From assembly GCA_002414505.1 (NCBI GenBank), contig DHZF01000094.1:42528-93941 (forward strand): a DNA stretch of 51,414 nucleotides, read 5' to 3'. Positions 1 through 7,345 of this stretch are shown piece by piece. Numbering within the stretch: the stretch's first letter is position 1; every line of letters starts with the position of its first letter. The translations under genes and the position numbers were made by a program. Below the pieces are notes generated by a model, which saw only the letters and a list, made by a program, of their open reading frames with translations, was not told the origin of the DNA and made no database searches. This stretch comes from Hyphomonas sp. UBA5111. Its GTDB lineage: Bacteria > Pseudomonadota > Alphaproteobacteria > Caulobacterales > Hyphomonadaceae.

Positions 1-48
1 TGCCTAGGCGCGCATCGGACCGTATCTCCCACCCGCACCCTCCTGACC

Positions 49-97
49 CTGCCCCCCACAACCAGAACGGTACCTGATCCGGCTCCTGTGGGGGCAG
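49..97. repeat. Long-loop inverted repeat
   Basis: The left arm CTGCCCCCCACA (49-60) pairs with the right arm TGTGGGGGCAG (87-97), with one bulged C on the left and a 26-base loop. There is no T-run after either arm, so it is not a classical terminator. Confidence 0.55.
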
Positions 98-157
98 GGG
101 CATAGTATGGCGCGGAGGGGTATCAGACGGATACGGGATCAAAACCTCACCTCCGAA

Positions 158-179
158 GATACCTGCGAATGCAGGTATC
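158..179. repeat. Perfect 9-bp hairpin
   Basis: GATACCTGC (158-166) pairs perfectly with GCAGGTATC (171-179) across a four-base loop GAAT. The inner CTGC-N4-GCAG core is the same as in the next hairpin, suggesting one repeat family. Confidence 0.75.
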
Positions 180-225
180 CATCTCCTGCTGCTCCCTCAT
201 GCACAGGAGGAAACATCCGGAGATG

Positions 226-247
226 GGCCCCTGCCTACGCAGGGGCC
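226..247. repeat. Perfect 9-bp hairpin, same core
   Basis: GGCCCCTGC (226-234) pairs perfectly with GCAGGGGCC (239-247) across the loop CTAC. It shares the CTGC-N4-GCAG core with the hairpin at 158-179 but has different outer stem bases, as expected of repeat units that drift by compensatory change. Confidence 0.75.
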
Positions 248-343
248 TGCGGGGGGAAAAGCCTATCTCTCTCCCACAAACACCGCTTCCCCGGCGGATG
301 CCGAGGTCTCTTGCAGAAACTATGCGGAGCCAGCCGCGCGAGA

Positions 344-361
344 CTCCGGCGTGCGCCGGAG
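344..361. repeat. Perfect 7-bp hairpin
   Basis: CTCCGGC (344-350) pairs with GCCGGAG (355-361) across the loop GTGC. It is the third hairpin with a four-base loop within 200 bp. Confidence 0.65.
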
Positions 362-386
362 AGACGGGGAGAGGGGGAAGTGGGTC

Positions 387-413
387 CCGGATATTTGCTT
401 GCGCAAATTCCGG
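387..413. repeat. Imperfect hairpin
   Basis: CCGGATATTTGC (387-398) pairs with GCAAATTCCGG (403-413), with one bulged T in the left arm. It is followed by GAATGACAGG. It closes the palindrome cluster just beyond the stop codon of the diguanylate cyclase. Confidence 0.5.
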
Positions 414-427
414 AATGACAGGAGGGG

Positions 428-1183
428 TCAGGCGGCGTCGGCTTCGGATTTGGCGGCGGCTTCGTAGCTCATGACGCGGTTCTTGCCGAAATTCTTGGCG
501 ACATAGAGGGCGCGGTCGGCGCGCGACAGGAGGGTGGAAATCTCGTTCAAGCGGTGACCGCGGCAATAGCCGAGGCTGATCGTGACCGACAGGCGCCCGC
601 CCTCAATCTGGACCGATGCGGCCGCGACCTGCGCCACGAGACGGTCAAACGCCTCGCTGGCCTCGGCCTCAGAAGCAAAGATGCCGGCCAGCGCGAATTC
701 CTCGCCGCCGAGGCGCGCGACAATGCAGTCGTCCGGCGCGCGTGTGTTGAGCAGGGCCGCAATCTCTCGCAGGACATGGTCGCCGACATCATGGCCGCGC
801 GTATCGTTCACCCGCTTGAAATCATCCACATCGGCAATGGCGCAAAAGAACAGGCGCTGGGTGAAATCGGCGCGGGCCTGGAGCTGGCGGGCCCCCTCGA
901 AAAAGGCTCGGCGGTTTGGCAGGCCGGTCAACTCGTCCATATGGGCAATGCGGAAATTCTCTTCGGCAAGGCGGTAAACCTTGAGCCGGGTGCGCAGCAT
1001 GATGACGCTGAGCGTGGGCGTGATGGTCAGCGGCAGGACGATGGCGAAGGTCAGGGCTGCCGTGCCGTCAATCTCGCCATGGGCGCGGATCCAGAGATAG
1101 ACCGGCGTCACCACACAAAGCAGGACCAGCAGTGTCACCGACGCTCCGACGCGCACGGCCCAGGCAATATTTCGTTCAGACAT
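428..1183 (-). CDS. Membrane-anchored diguanylate cyclase (GGDEF)
   Basis: This protein should make cyclic di-GMP from two GTP at the inner membrane. The N-terminus carries two hydrophobic segments (about residues 10-35 and 43-65) joined by a short loop, with no extracellular sensor domain of any size. A GGDEF domain follows, starting at the DELTGLPNRR motif near residue 85 and carrying the active-site motif GGEEF near residue 160. The RxxD inhibitory site expected five residues before GGEEF is absent (Pro and Cys take the Arg and Asp places), so product feedback at that site is unlikely. I chose the ATG at 1183 over a TTG two codons upstream. The gene is monocistronic and is followed by the hairpin cluster at 1-427. 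Confidence 0.88.
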   Translation of the reverse strand: MSERNIAWAVRVGASVTLLVLLCVVTPVYLWIRAHGEIDGTAALTFAIVLPLTITPTLSVIMLRTRLKVYRLAEENFRIAHMDELTGLPNRRAFFEGARQLQARADFTQRLFFCAIADVDDFKRVNDTRGHDVGDHVLREIAALLNTRAPDDCIVARLGGEEFALAGIFASEAEASEAFDRLVAQVAAASVQIEGGRLSVTISLGYCRGHRLNEISTLLSRADRALYVAKNFGKNRVMSYEAAAKSEADAA

Positions 1184-1309
1184 CCGCAATGGTTTCGTCC
1201 CCCTGACACCCCCCTATGACATCATGTGGTTAAATCCCCCGCCAGCGCGCAGGGCCAAATCGGCCGGCCCTGTTAAGGGTCTGGTAAGGCTGGAAGGGCG
1301 CGGAACATG

Positions 1310-1336
1310 AAAAAGCCGGCCCTGTACGGGGCCGGC
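1310..1336 (-). terminator. Intrinsic terminator for the 1363-1551 gene
   Basis: Read on the minus strand, a perfect 8-bp GC-only stem (arms 1315-1322 and 1329-1336, loop 1323-1328) is followed directly by five T residues (1314-1310). It lies 27 bp past the stop codon of the small gene upstream. Confidence 0.8.
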
Positions 1337-1362
1337 CGGGAGGGTTTTGGGGCGCGCCGGGA

Positions 1363-1551
1363 TCAGCGGCGCATGCGGCGGGGCTGGTTGGCGACGCTGG
1401 TGACGTGTTCGGCCACGGCCGGGATCAGGCGGGGGCCATTATGGGTGCCGCGACCGAGATAGGTCAGCACGGCCCGTTTGGCAGCGTAGCCTACGGCCGT
1501 GGTGAGGGCAGCGGTTCCGGCGGCGATGGCGAGTTGTTTCCAGAGTTTCAT
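1363..1551 (-). CDS. Small alanine-rich membrane protein, 62 aa
   Basis: I do not recognise this family. The product begins MKLWKQ, has one hydrophobic Ala/Thr-rich helix (about residues 6-28) and then a short basic tail ending in RRMRR, which suggests a single-pass inner-membrane or secreted peptide. The ATG at 1551 is preceded on the minus strand by an AGGAG at good spacing, so I prefer it to the codon at 1587. It is the last of three small genes on this strand and is followed by a strong terminator. Its first residues resemble those of the next gene upstream (MNLWK), hinting at a duplicated leader. Confidence 0.65.
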   Translation of the reverse strand: MKLWKQLAIAAGTAALTTAVGYAAKRAVLTYLGRGTHNGPRLIPAVAEHVTSVANQPRRMRR

Positions 1552-1621
1552 CAGAGGGCTCCTGTCGGGATGGGGTCCCCCAATCAATGCGCGCGCGGGC
1601 CTGCCGGTTCCCGTAACTGCG

Positions 1622-1822
1622 TTAGCGGCGGCCCAGCACGGGCGGCATCATCCGCCGGGTGCGCAGGGCGTGGGCGATATCCGACGGGGTCGGCGCATCC
1701 GGCGCGCGGTCAAGCTCGCTGTCGCCGAGGCGCGCATGGCGCAGGCCCTGCCGGAGAAAAATTTCTTCAGGCCGTGTTGCGGCCGCATCGGCGGCGCGGC
1801 GCATGGTTTTCCAGAGATTCAT
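1622..1822 (-). CDS. Small hypothetical protein, 66 aa
   Basis: This gene is unrecognised. It starts MNLWKTMRRAAD and is hydrophilic, rich in Arg, Ala and Asp, without a membrane segment. Residues 16-45 could form an amphipathic helix: the stretch RPEEIFLRQGLRHARLGDSE looks like a short soluble domain. The ATG at 1822 has GGGAG seven bases upstream, and the leader GGAGACACGAC before the ATG is almost identical to that of the gene at 2198. That supports both starts and suggests the two genes derive from one duplicated unit. Confidence 0.6.
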   Translation of the reverse strand: MNLWKTMRRAADAAATRPEEIFLRQGLRHARLGDSELDRAPDAPTPSDIAHALRTRRMMPPVLGRR

Positions 1823-1876
1823 GTCGTGTCTCCCTTGCTGGTGAGGCGAGGGCGGGCGGAGGCCCGCCATGAAGGG

Positions 1877-1882
1877 AGTATA
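1877..1882 (-). promoter_or_regulatory. Possible -10 element
   Basis: TATACT on the minus strand lies 55 bp upstream of the ATG at 1822 and is close to the consensus TATAAT. No convincing -35 hexamer is found at 16-18 bp, so this is only a candidate promoter for the small gene at 1622-1822. Confidence 0.25.
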
Positions 1883-1934
1883 GCACAGGAGGCGCGGCGG
1901 CTTGAGTGAAACCCTTGTCAGAATGGCGCGCACG

Positions 1935-1962
1935 AAAAAGGGCCGCATGGGCTGCGGCCCTT
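1935..1962 (-). terminator. Intrinsic terminator for the 1986-2198 gene
   Basis: A perfect 10-bp stem (1938-1947 with 1953-1962, five-base loop) is followed on the minus strand by a run of T residues (1939-1935). It begins 24 bp beyond the stop codon of the small gene upstream and separates it from the next small gene. Confidence 0.85.
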
Positions 1963-1985
1963 GTTTCATCGGCTTTGGCGCGAAA

Positions 1986-2198
1986 TCAGTGCGCGGTGAC
2001 CGGGCCGCCATGCGGGCTGGAGACGCCCTTGTGTTGGCGGAACTCGCCGGACGTGTCGGCGCCGTTCTGCGCAGATGTTTCGTCTGCATCCTGGCGGTGC
2101 TGGCGGAGGAATTTGCGGCCGTATTTCTGGCCGGCAAAGGCGGCGCCCGCTGCGCTCAGGATACCGGCAGCGATCATTAACTGGTTGCGACGTTTCAT
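1986..2198 (-). CDS. Small secreted or membrane-anchored protein, 70 aa
   Basis: I do not recognise this family. The N-terminus has two or three basic residues, a hydrophobic stretch (about residues 7-22) and an AAFA-like end, typical of a signal peptide or signal anchor. A basic segment (KYGRKFLRQH) and a polar tail rich in Gln, Asp, Gly and His follow. The ATG at 2198 is chosen because AGGAG precedes it by seven bases, within a leader GGAGACACGACT that closely matches the one before 1822. It has its own terminator at 1935-1962. Confidence 0.62.
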   Translation of the reverse strand: MKRRNQLMIAAGILSAAGAAFAGQKYGRKFLRQHRQDADETSAQNGADTSGEFRQHKGVSSPHGGPVTAH

Positions 2199-2345
2199 AG
2201 TCGTGTCTCCTGTGGTTCGCGTTGTCATGATGCGCGGCACCATCGCCGTCGCATTCACCTAATCAATGCATGGCCCCTGCCCCCTGTTCCGTTACAGACC
2301 TGCAAGGCGCTTTCCTTTGCCGGCGCCGGGCGCTAAAGGCGGGGC

Positions 2346-3107
2346 ATGAGCCTGAAGACCCGCATCATCCCCTGCCTCGACGTGAAAGACGGCCGCACCG
2401 TCAAGGGCGTCAATTTCGTGGACCTGAAAGACGCGGGCGACCCGGTGGCGCTGGCGAAAGCCTATGATGCGCAGGGGGCGGACGAGCTCTGCTTCCTCGA
2501 TATCTCGGCGACGCATGAAGGGCGCGGCACGCTGATGGACATCGTCTCGGCGACGGCGGAGCAATGTTTCATGCCGCTGACCGTCGGCGGCGGGGTGCGC
2601 AGTGCGGAAGACCTGGTGGCCTTGCTGCGCGCGGGCGCCGACAAGGTGGCGATCAATTCCGCCGCCGTGGCTGACCCCGGCGTGATTGCGCGCTGCGCGG
2701 CAAAGGCCGGGTCGCAAGCCGTCGTCGTGGCGATCGATGCGCGCGCCGTAGGCGACCATTGGGAAATCTTCACGCATGGCGGGCGCAAAGAGACCGGCAT
2801 TGACGCGGTGGCCTTTGCGAAAGAAGCCGAGGCGCGCGGGGCGGGAGAAATCCTGCTGACCAGCATGGACCGGGACGGCACGAAATCGGGCTATGACCTG
2901 CCCTTGCTGAAGGCGATCACCGGCGCGGTAAACATTCCCGTCATTGCCAGTGGCGGCGCGGGCAAGGTGGAAGATCTTGCGCCCGCCGTGATCGAAGGCG
3001 GGGCAACGGCGGTACTGGCCGCCTCGATCTTCCATTTCGGAGAGGCGACGATTGCCGAGGCGCGCTCCGCCCTGGCCCAGGGCGGAGCGCCCGTCCGCCC
3101 CCTCTGA
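2346..3107 (+). CDS. Imidazole glycerol phosphate synthase subunit HisF
   Basis: HisF is the cyclase half of the HisH/HisF synthase. It turns PRFAR plus HisH-derived ammonia into imidazole glycerol phosphate and AICAR in histidine synthesis. The 253-residue product is full length for this (beta/alpha)8-barrel. It shows the N-terminal [11 protein letters not shown] motif with the first catalytic Asp, the second catalytic Asp in the AIDAR stretch near residue 130, and glycine-rich phosphate-binding loops (VGGGVR, ASGGAG). hisH, hisA and hisB are not in the window. hisE lies 1.4 kb further on, beyond two genes not related to histidine, so the usual hisF-hisE adjacency has been broken. The ATG at 2346 sits close to an AAAGGCGGGG stretch. 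Confidence 0.97.
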   Translation: MSLKTRIIPCLDVKDGRTVKGVNFVDLKDAGDPVALAKAYDAQGADELCFLDISATHEGRGTLMDIVSATAEQCFMPLTVGGGVRSAEDLVALLRAGADKVAINSAAVADPGVIARCAAKAGSQAVVVAIDARAVGDHWEIFTHGGRKETGIDAVAFAKEAEARGAGEILLTSMDRDGTKSGYDLPLLKAITGAVNIPVIASGGAGKVEDLAPAVIEGGATAVLAASIFHFGEATIAEARSALAQGGAPVRPL

Positions 3108-3189
3108 CCGAAACGTCACAAAGCCTTCAATTGAGCTCCGCCCGCATTGGAGTAGTCTGACTGCTTACACAAGCAGGAGGGAGACAGTC

Positions 3190-3606
3190 ATGAAGGGTCA
3201 TTGTCTTTGCGGCGCGGTCACCATCACCGTGCCGGACATCAGCGAGGTTGCGGCCTGTCATTGCGCGACGTGCCGGCGCTGGGGCGGCGCGCCACTGTTC
3301 ACGGTCGACCATGACGGCAAGCTGGAAATCGAGGGCGAAGACAACATCGCGGAATACCAGTCATCGGACTGGGCCGAGCGGGCCTTCTGCAAGATCTGCG
3401 GCAGTCATCTCTACTACCATCTGAAGTTCCACGACCATTTCGCCCTGTCAGCCGGCCTGTTCCAGGACGCGAAGCTGACAAAGCTGTCGCAGCAGATCTT
3501 CATCGACGAGAAGCCGGATTTCTACGAATTGGCCAATGACACGCCGAAGCTGACGGGCGAAGAAGCCTTCGCCGCATTCAGCCAGGCAAATGGCGAGGAT
3601 GCCTAG
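3190..3606 (+). CDS. GFA / CENP-V family zinc protein
   Basis: This belongs to the glutathione-dependent formaldehyde-activating (Gfa) family, small zinc-binding proteins whose individual substrates are mostly unknown. The 138-residue protein carries the family's cysteine sets: Cys5 and Cys7 (CLCG), Cys23, Cys25 and Cys28 (CHCATC), and Cys67 and Cys70 (CKICG). The ATG at 3190 is preceded by AGGAGG at good spacing, which rules out the longer upstream frame that would overlap hisF. It is convergent with the crotonase gene, and the two stop codons overlap within one CTAG (3603-3606). A role in formaldehyde detoxification is only a family-level guess. Confidence 0.88.
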   Translation: MKGHCLCGAVTITVPDISEVAACHCATCRRWGGAPLFTVDHDGKLEIEGEDNIAEYQSSDWAERAFCKICGSHLYYHLKFHDHFALSAGLFQDAKLTKLSQQIFIDEKPDFYELANDTPKLTGEEAFAAFSQANGEDA

Positions 3607-4418
3607 TCCGTAAAGGCGGGTTTGCGCTTCTGCATTTCGGCAAACACCGCTTCCATCTGGTTCGGTGTACGGATGATCTTGTCCTGCTCGGCCGATTCCG
3701 CCATCAGCAATTCGGCATCGGTCGCATCCTGCATGGAATTGAAGATCCGCTTGGAGGCCTTGATCGCGTCCGGATTCTTCAGGGCGATCTGTTTCGCAAG
3801 CGCCATCGCGTCATCGAGCGGGTTGTCCGAGACATGGGTGGCAAAGCCCATATGCTTCGCCTCGGCGCCGTTGAAGATGCGGTTGGTGTAGGTCAGCTCT
3901 CGCAACACGTCATCGCGGACATTGCCACGCCAGAGCGGAAAGCCGGCCATGTCTGGCACGAGGCCCCATTTCAGTTCCATGATGGCGCAGCGCGTGTCCG
4001 GGTGGACGAAGCGAATGTCCGCGCCTGACAGGATCTGAAAGCCGCCGCCAAACGCCACGCCATGCGCCGCCGCGATGACCGGCGCCGGAATCTCGCGCCA
4101 GCCCCAGGCGACATATTGCGCGCGGTTGGCAATGCCATGCGTGCGGTCGGACAAGGTGTTCTTGCTGCCGGTGACGCTTTTGGAGTTTTCGCTTCCGGAC
4201 TCGCTGCCAAGGCTGGAGAGATCGAGGCCCGCACAGAAGGCGCGGCCTTCGCCGGAGACGACCACGGCGCGCAGGCCCTTGGTCTCTTTCAATTGGGCAA
4301 TGGCCTCATTGATCCCGTCGAACATGGCAGGGTCGAGGGCGTTCATCTTGTCGGTGCGGATGAAGCGAACGTCGGCAATGCCGTCGTCCAGCATGTTAAT
4401 TGAGACCCGGTCTTTCAT
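3603..4418 (-). CDS. Enoyl-CoA hydratase/isomerase family protein
   Basis: This is a crotonase-fold enzyme acting on acyl-CoA thioesters in the cytoplasm. The oxyanion-hole segments are visible: AFCAGLDL near residue 60 and HGVAFGGGFQI near residue 118. The MELKWGLVPDM segment carries a Glu in the position of a catalytic residue of hydratases. At 271 residues it has the usual family length, with a Ser/Gly/Asn-rich insertion of about 20 residues after the first oxyanion motif. The exact substrate cannot be told. It stands alone between GFA and hisE, so context gives no pathway. Its TAG overlaps that of the GFA gene in a shared CTAG. Confidence 0.9.
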   Translation of the reverse strand: MKDRVSINMLDDGIADVRFIRTDKMNALDPAMFDGINEAIAQLKETKGLRAVVVSGEGRAFCAGLDLSSLGSESGSENSKSVTGSKNTLSDRTHGIANRAQYVAWGWREIPAPVIAAAHGVAFGGGFQILSGADIRFVHPDTRCAIMELKWGLVPDMAGFPLWRGNVRDDVLRELTYTNRIFNGAEAKHMGFATHVSDNPLDDAMALAKQIALKNPDAIKASKRIFNSMQDATDAELLMAESAEQDKIIRTPNQMEAVFAEMQKRKPAFTD

Positions 4419-4527
4419 GACTCTCTTCCTGATCTGATGGCGTTTCCTGGGATTAAAGTGCGCGCACGGGCCCCCGCGTCAAGCGCCCGCGCTTCCTCAC
4501 GTCGCGTAAGTGCGCTAAGCCAAGGCC

Positions 4528-4869
4528 ATGACAGATCTCGGCTCTTCTGACCGCCTGGCTGCGGCACTCGCCCATCTCGGCACCACAATCGACGCGCGCG
4601 CGAAAGAGGGTGACGCCTCCACTTCATGGACGGCGAAACTGCTGGCCAAGGGGCCCGAAGCCTGCGCGGAGAAGGTACACGAAGAAGGTCAGGAACTGGC
4701 CGAAGCGGTCCGCCGCGAGAGCGATGCACATGTGGCGAGCGAAGCGGCAGATGTGCTCTACCATGCCTTCGTTGCGCTCAGATCACGAGGCGTCAGCCTC
4801 GACGATGTGGCCGCCGCGCTGGAAAAGCGGCAAGGCATCAGCGGAATTGACGAGAAGGCCGGGCGCTAG
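4528..4869 (+). CDS. Phosphoribosyl-ATP pyrophosphatase HisE
   Basis: HisE hydrolyses phosphoribosyl-ATP to phosphoribosyl-AMP in the second step of histidine synthesis. The 113-residue product is a stand-alone HisE. It has the all-alpha MazG-like layout with the metal-binding acidic helices (KVHEEGQELAEA near residue 52 and SEAADVLYHAF near residue 72). In many alphaproteobacteria hisE follows hisF directly; here they are separated by 1.4 kb containing GFA and a crotonase. The gene converges on the glycosyltransferase and shares a CTAG (4866-4869) for both stop codons. Confidence 0.95.
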   Translation: MTDLGSSDRLAAALAHLGTTIDARAKEGDASTSWTAKLLAKGPEACAEKVHEEGQELAEAVRRESDAHVASEAADVLYHAFVALRSRGVSLDDVAAALEKRQGISGIDEKAGR

Positions 4870-5837
4870 ACGTTAAAGGCCCGGCGCACGAAGGACGGCG
4901 CCAGGGGGGACATGATCTGACCCAACATGGCCAAGCCATAATAGACCGTGGCAAGCGCTTTCGCGAACAGACGGCCCGCAAATCCAAGCTCCATGTGTTC
5001 CGCCCCCTCATTGATGCTGGCGAAGGCATTCGACACATTCCACTTGGCGGCACGCAGCGGAAACAGGGAAGGGCGCTTGTCACGATCCGTCATGAGGGTC
5101 CGGTCCATGACCCAGGAATCATGCCCGTCGATCACGGCCCGTTTCAGGAAATGGCTGATCCCGTTCGGAGGGGGATGGGACACACGCGCCGCCGGGCAGA
5201 TCTCGATCCGCTCTCCCGCCCGCCGGTACTGGTCGGCCAGCACATAACACCGACCGCGCACAAGCTCGCTGTCCGGGAAGGGCGACCGGAGGAAGGTCTC
5301 TCTTTCGATCATGAAATTATTGGCGAAGAAGCGGTCACTTTCATACGGTTCGGTCGCGGATGACCTTGGCGGGAAGAACCAGAACAGGGCAAAGGCCCGG
5401 TCCGTCAGGGTAAGCGGCTCCACATAGGTCTGGCCGCCGACGATGACGGCATTGCTGGTCCGGCGCGCCTCCAGAAGGGTTTCGAGCCATCCGTCCTCAG
5501 GAATCACATCGCTGTCGATGAAACATAGCCAGGGCCGTGTCGCGAGCGTCGCGCCAAGATTCTTCTGCTCATAATATTCAAGGCCCCGCGCCGCCTCGAT
5601 CCGGAGGTCGACCTCTGCATCCGCATTCCAGCCGGATGTCACAAACTGTCTCAAGGTGTCTGTAGCGATCGCTTCCGGGTCGTGGAGAATCAGGATTTCG
5701 GGCCGCCCGTCAAAGCTGCCGTCCAAGTCTGCAATCTGACCTGATACACACCGAAGCATCGCCTCGGCCCGGTCGGCTTCTGAGAGTTTGGCGTTCTCCC
5801 ATTCCATGATGAACGTAACGCCCGGATAAGTTTTCAC
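4866..5837 (-). CDS. Glycosyltransferase family 2-like protein
   Basis: This looks like a GT-A fold nucleotide-sugar transferase or a close relative. The first strand is VTFIMEWEN, and the DxD-type metal site is in FIDSDVIPEDGW near residue 110. A hydrophobic stretch near residue 305 may touch the membrane. The acceptor is unknown and no other polysaccharide genes are nearby. An upstream GTG at 5894 would add 19 residues unlike other family members and has no Shine-Dalgarno. The GTG at 5837, with a GGGG about eight bases ahead, keeps the first beta strand and is my choice, though the start is uncertain. It shares a CTAG with hisE. Confidence 0.75.
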   Translation of the reverse strand: MKTYPGVTFIMEWENAKLSEADRAEAMLRCVSGQIADLDGSFDGRPEILILHDPEAIATDTLRQFVTSGWNADAEVDLRIEAARGLEYYEQKNLGATLATRPWLCFIDSDVIPEDGWLETLLEARRTSNAVIVGGQTYVEPLTLTDRAFALFWFFPPRSSATEPYESDRFFANNFMIERETFLRSPFPDSELVRGRCYVLADQYRRAGERIEICPAARVSHPPPNGISHFLKRAVIDGHDSWVMDRTLMTDRDKRPSLFPLRAAKWNVSNAFASINEGAEHMELGFAGRLFAKALATVYYGLAMLGQIMSPLAPSFVRRAFNV

Positions 5838-5961
5838 GTAGCTAGCCCCAAAGCCCGAAGAGAAAGTGTGGTCTCCACGCAAATTACAGACCACAGCTTT
5901 GAAAACAATAGGGCATCCACCAGAAAGCTCTTGGGAAGTGAGGCTCTGGTCCTCTGCACCC

Positions 5962-6696
5962 TCAGACGTCTTTCGGGGCTTTCAGGCGGCGTTTGGTCTG
6001 GTGGGCGTCGGCCTTGTCGCCGGTGGGTTTCTCGCCGCGCATATAATGCCGCTGCCAGCGTTCCTTCATGGCGTTTTCCTCGCCGCCCTTCAGGCGCTTG
6101 TTGAAGTCTGCCCGGCTTTCGGACCAGGCATTGTATTCCTTCACCAGATCCTCATTGGAGCGCAGCAATTTGCGCTCCGGCTGGACCTCTTCGAGCTTCT
6201 TGTGCTCCATCAGCGTGATGAAGGCGAAAGGCTCGTCCTTTTCGAAGATCACTTCGCCGGGGCGCGTCATCTGCCAGTTCATCGTGAACGGGAAGGGCAG
6301 CCAGTCGGTCTCGACCAGGCCGGTCAGCGGATAGATCCCATCCTTCGGCCAGTTCGGCGGGCCGGTGACCCAGACGCCCCAGCCGGGCGGGGTGCGGAAC
6401 AGGTGGCCGGTATGGAAGGTGACGATGCCGCGCATGAAATGGGCATCGGCAAAGCTGGAAATCGCCTTCGGATCGCCTCGCGTGAGCAGCTGGATGTCTT
6501 CATTCCGGTTGCCGCCATTCCATTTGATCTTGATGTCCATCGGACAGAGCAATTCCCAGCCTGTGGAATTGGCCATGGTCAGCGGCAGGCAGCGATAGGG
6601 GTGACGATCGGTGAAAGCGTCCATCCAGTCACGGTTGGAGCGCGCGGGCACGAGCTGTGGCGCGACGTCGTAGATCTTGTAGCAATCGAGATGCAT
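5962..6696 (-). CDS. DUF6065-like hypothetical protein
   Basis: The 244-residue product resembles the DUF6065 family of uncharacterised alphaproteobacterial proteins as I remember it: an N-terminal CYKIYDVAPQLVPA segment, a RDWMDAF stretch, RCLPLTMANSTGWELLCP, and several Trp/Pro-rich turns. No signal peptide, membrane segment or catalytic motif is apparent. The C-terminal 40 residues are strongly basic. I chose the ATG at 6696 because the homologous-looking region begins there; the longer frame from 6765 adds 23 residues of unrelated sequence that would overlap the divergent gene. It precedes the glycosyltransferase on the same strand by about 120 bp, so the two may be co-transcribed, but no shared function is known. 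Confidence 0.6.
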   Translation of the reverse strand: MHLDCYKIYDVAPQLVPARSNRDWMDAFTDRHPYRCLPLTMANSTGWELLCPMDIKIKWNGGNRNEDIQLLTRGDPKAISSFADAHFMRGIVTFHTGHLFRTPPGWGVWVTGPPNWPKDGIYPLTGLVETDWLPFPFTMNWQMTRPGEVIFEKDEPFAFITLMEHKKLEEVQPERKLLRSNEDLVKEYNAWSESRADFNKRLKGGEENAMKERWQRHYMRGEKPTGDKADAHQTKRRLKAPKDV

Positions 6697-6755
6697 GAAA
6701 GCGGTATCCGGAGCGGAGCTTGACGGGAGGCTCAAGTCTTGGCCCAAAGGGCGCC

Positions 6756-7265
6756 ATGACCGCAACCCCTGATGATCTCTTTGCCTATCTGGACGAATTG
6801 GGCATCGCCCATACCACGCATTGGCACGCGCCCGTCTTTACCGTGGAGGAAGGCCGGGAGCTGAAAGCCTCAATGCCAGGCGGGCATACCAAGAATTTAT
6901 TCCTGAGGGACAAGGATGGCGCGGTTATCCTGATCGCGGCGGAGGCACATTCCGAGCTGAAGCTGAACCGGCTGCACCGGCTGATCGGCACGCGGCGGCT
7001 GTCCTTTGGCCCGCCGGACTTGATGGAAGAATTGCTGGGCGTCACACCGGGATCAGTGACGGCGTTTGCCCTGATGAATGACCGGGAAGGGCGCGTGCGG
7101 TTTCTGGTCGATGCCGCGCTGATGGCGCACGATCCGGTCAACTTCCACCCGCTGACCAATACCGGGACAACGGCGATTGCGCGGGACGATCTGGAACGCT
7201 TTGCCCGCGCAACCGGGCATGGGTTTGAAGTGGTGGACTTTACCGTTTTGCTGGACGAGGCCTGA
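6756..7265 (+). CDS. ProXp-ala / YbaK-domain aminoacyl-tRNA deacylase
   Basis: This is a free-standing prolyl-tRNA editing-domain protein. The family hydrolyses misacylated tRNA, in the ProXp-ala branch alanyl-tRNA(Pro), in trans to prolyl-tRNA synthetase. The 169-residue product shows the GGHTKNLFLRDKDG motif with the conserved Lys, then LKLNRL and a GSVTAFALMND segment typical of this branch. I took the ATG at 6756; the frame extends 12 codons upstream but that part overlaps the divergent DUF6065-like gene's leader and looks unlike the family. Its substrate specificity is inferred from family style only. Confidence 0.88.
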   Translation: MTATPDDLFAYLDELGIAHTTHWHAPVFTVEEGRELKASMPGGHTKNLFLRDKDGAVILIAAEAHSELKLNRLHRLIGTRRLSFGPPDLMEELLGVTPGSVTAFALMNDREGRVRFLVDAALMAHDPVNFHPLTNTGTTAIARDDLERFARATGHGFEVVDFTVLLDEA

Positions 7266-7280
7266 AAAATCCAAGCCTGA

Positions 7281-7312
7281 AAAGGGTGGGGCCGCCCATG
7301 ACAGGCGACCCC
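7281..7312 (-). terminator. Probable intrinsic terminator for the TonB receptor gene
   Basis: A 9-bp stem with one mismatch (7288-7296 with 7304-7312) is followed on the minus strand by ACCCTTTTCA. It lies about 35 bp after the stop codon of the receptor gene and just beyond the convergent YbaK gene, so it may serve both strands. Confidence 0.5.
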
Positions 7313-7345
7313 GGGGATTGACCTTTGGAACAGTCAGGGAGCTGA

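Larger units (their letters stand above)
1..427. other. Intergenic region rich in hairpins
   Basis: I see no convincing gene here. The open frames on both strands are short, overlap each other, lack Shine-Dalgarno sequences and read like low-complexity Arg/Pro/Gly translation of GC-rich DNA. Five inverted repeats are packed into the stretch (listed separately at 49-97, 158-179, 226-247, 344-361 and 387-413), three of them with the same four-base loop size. This is the look of a mosaic of REP/ERIC-like palindromic elements downstream of the diguanylate cyclase gene. Read on the minus strand, the hairpins follow that gene's stop codon and could also protect or terminate its transcript. Confidence 0.6.

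Noticed and set aside
1622..2137. 171-codon frame covering the second small gene
   Set aside because: Only the last 66 codons follow a Shine-Dalgarno and ATG. The upstream part is low-complexity and crosses the terminator at 1935-1962.
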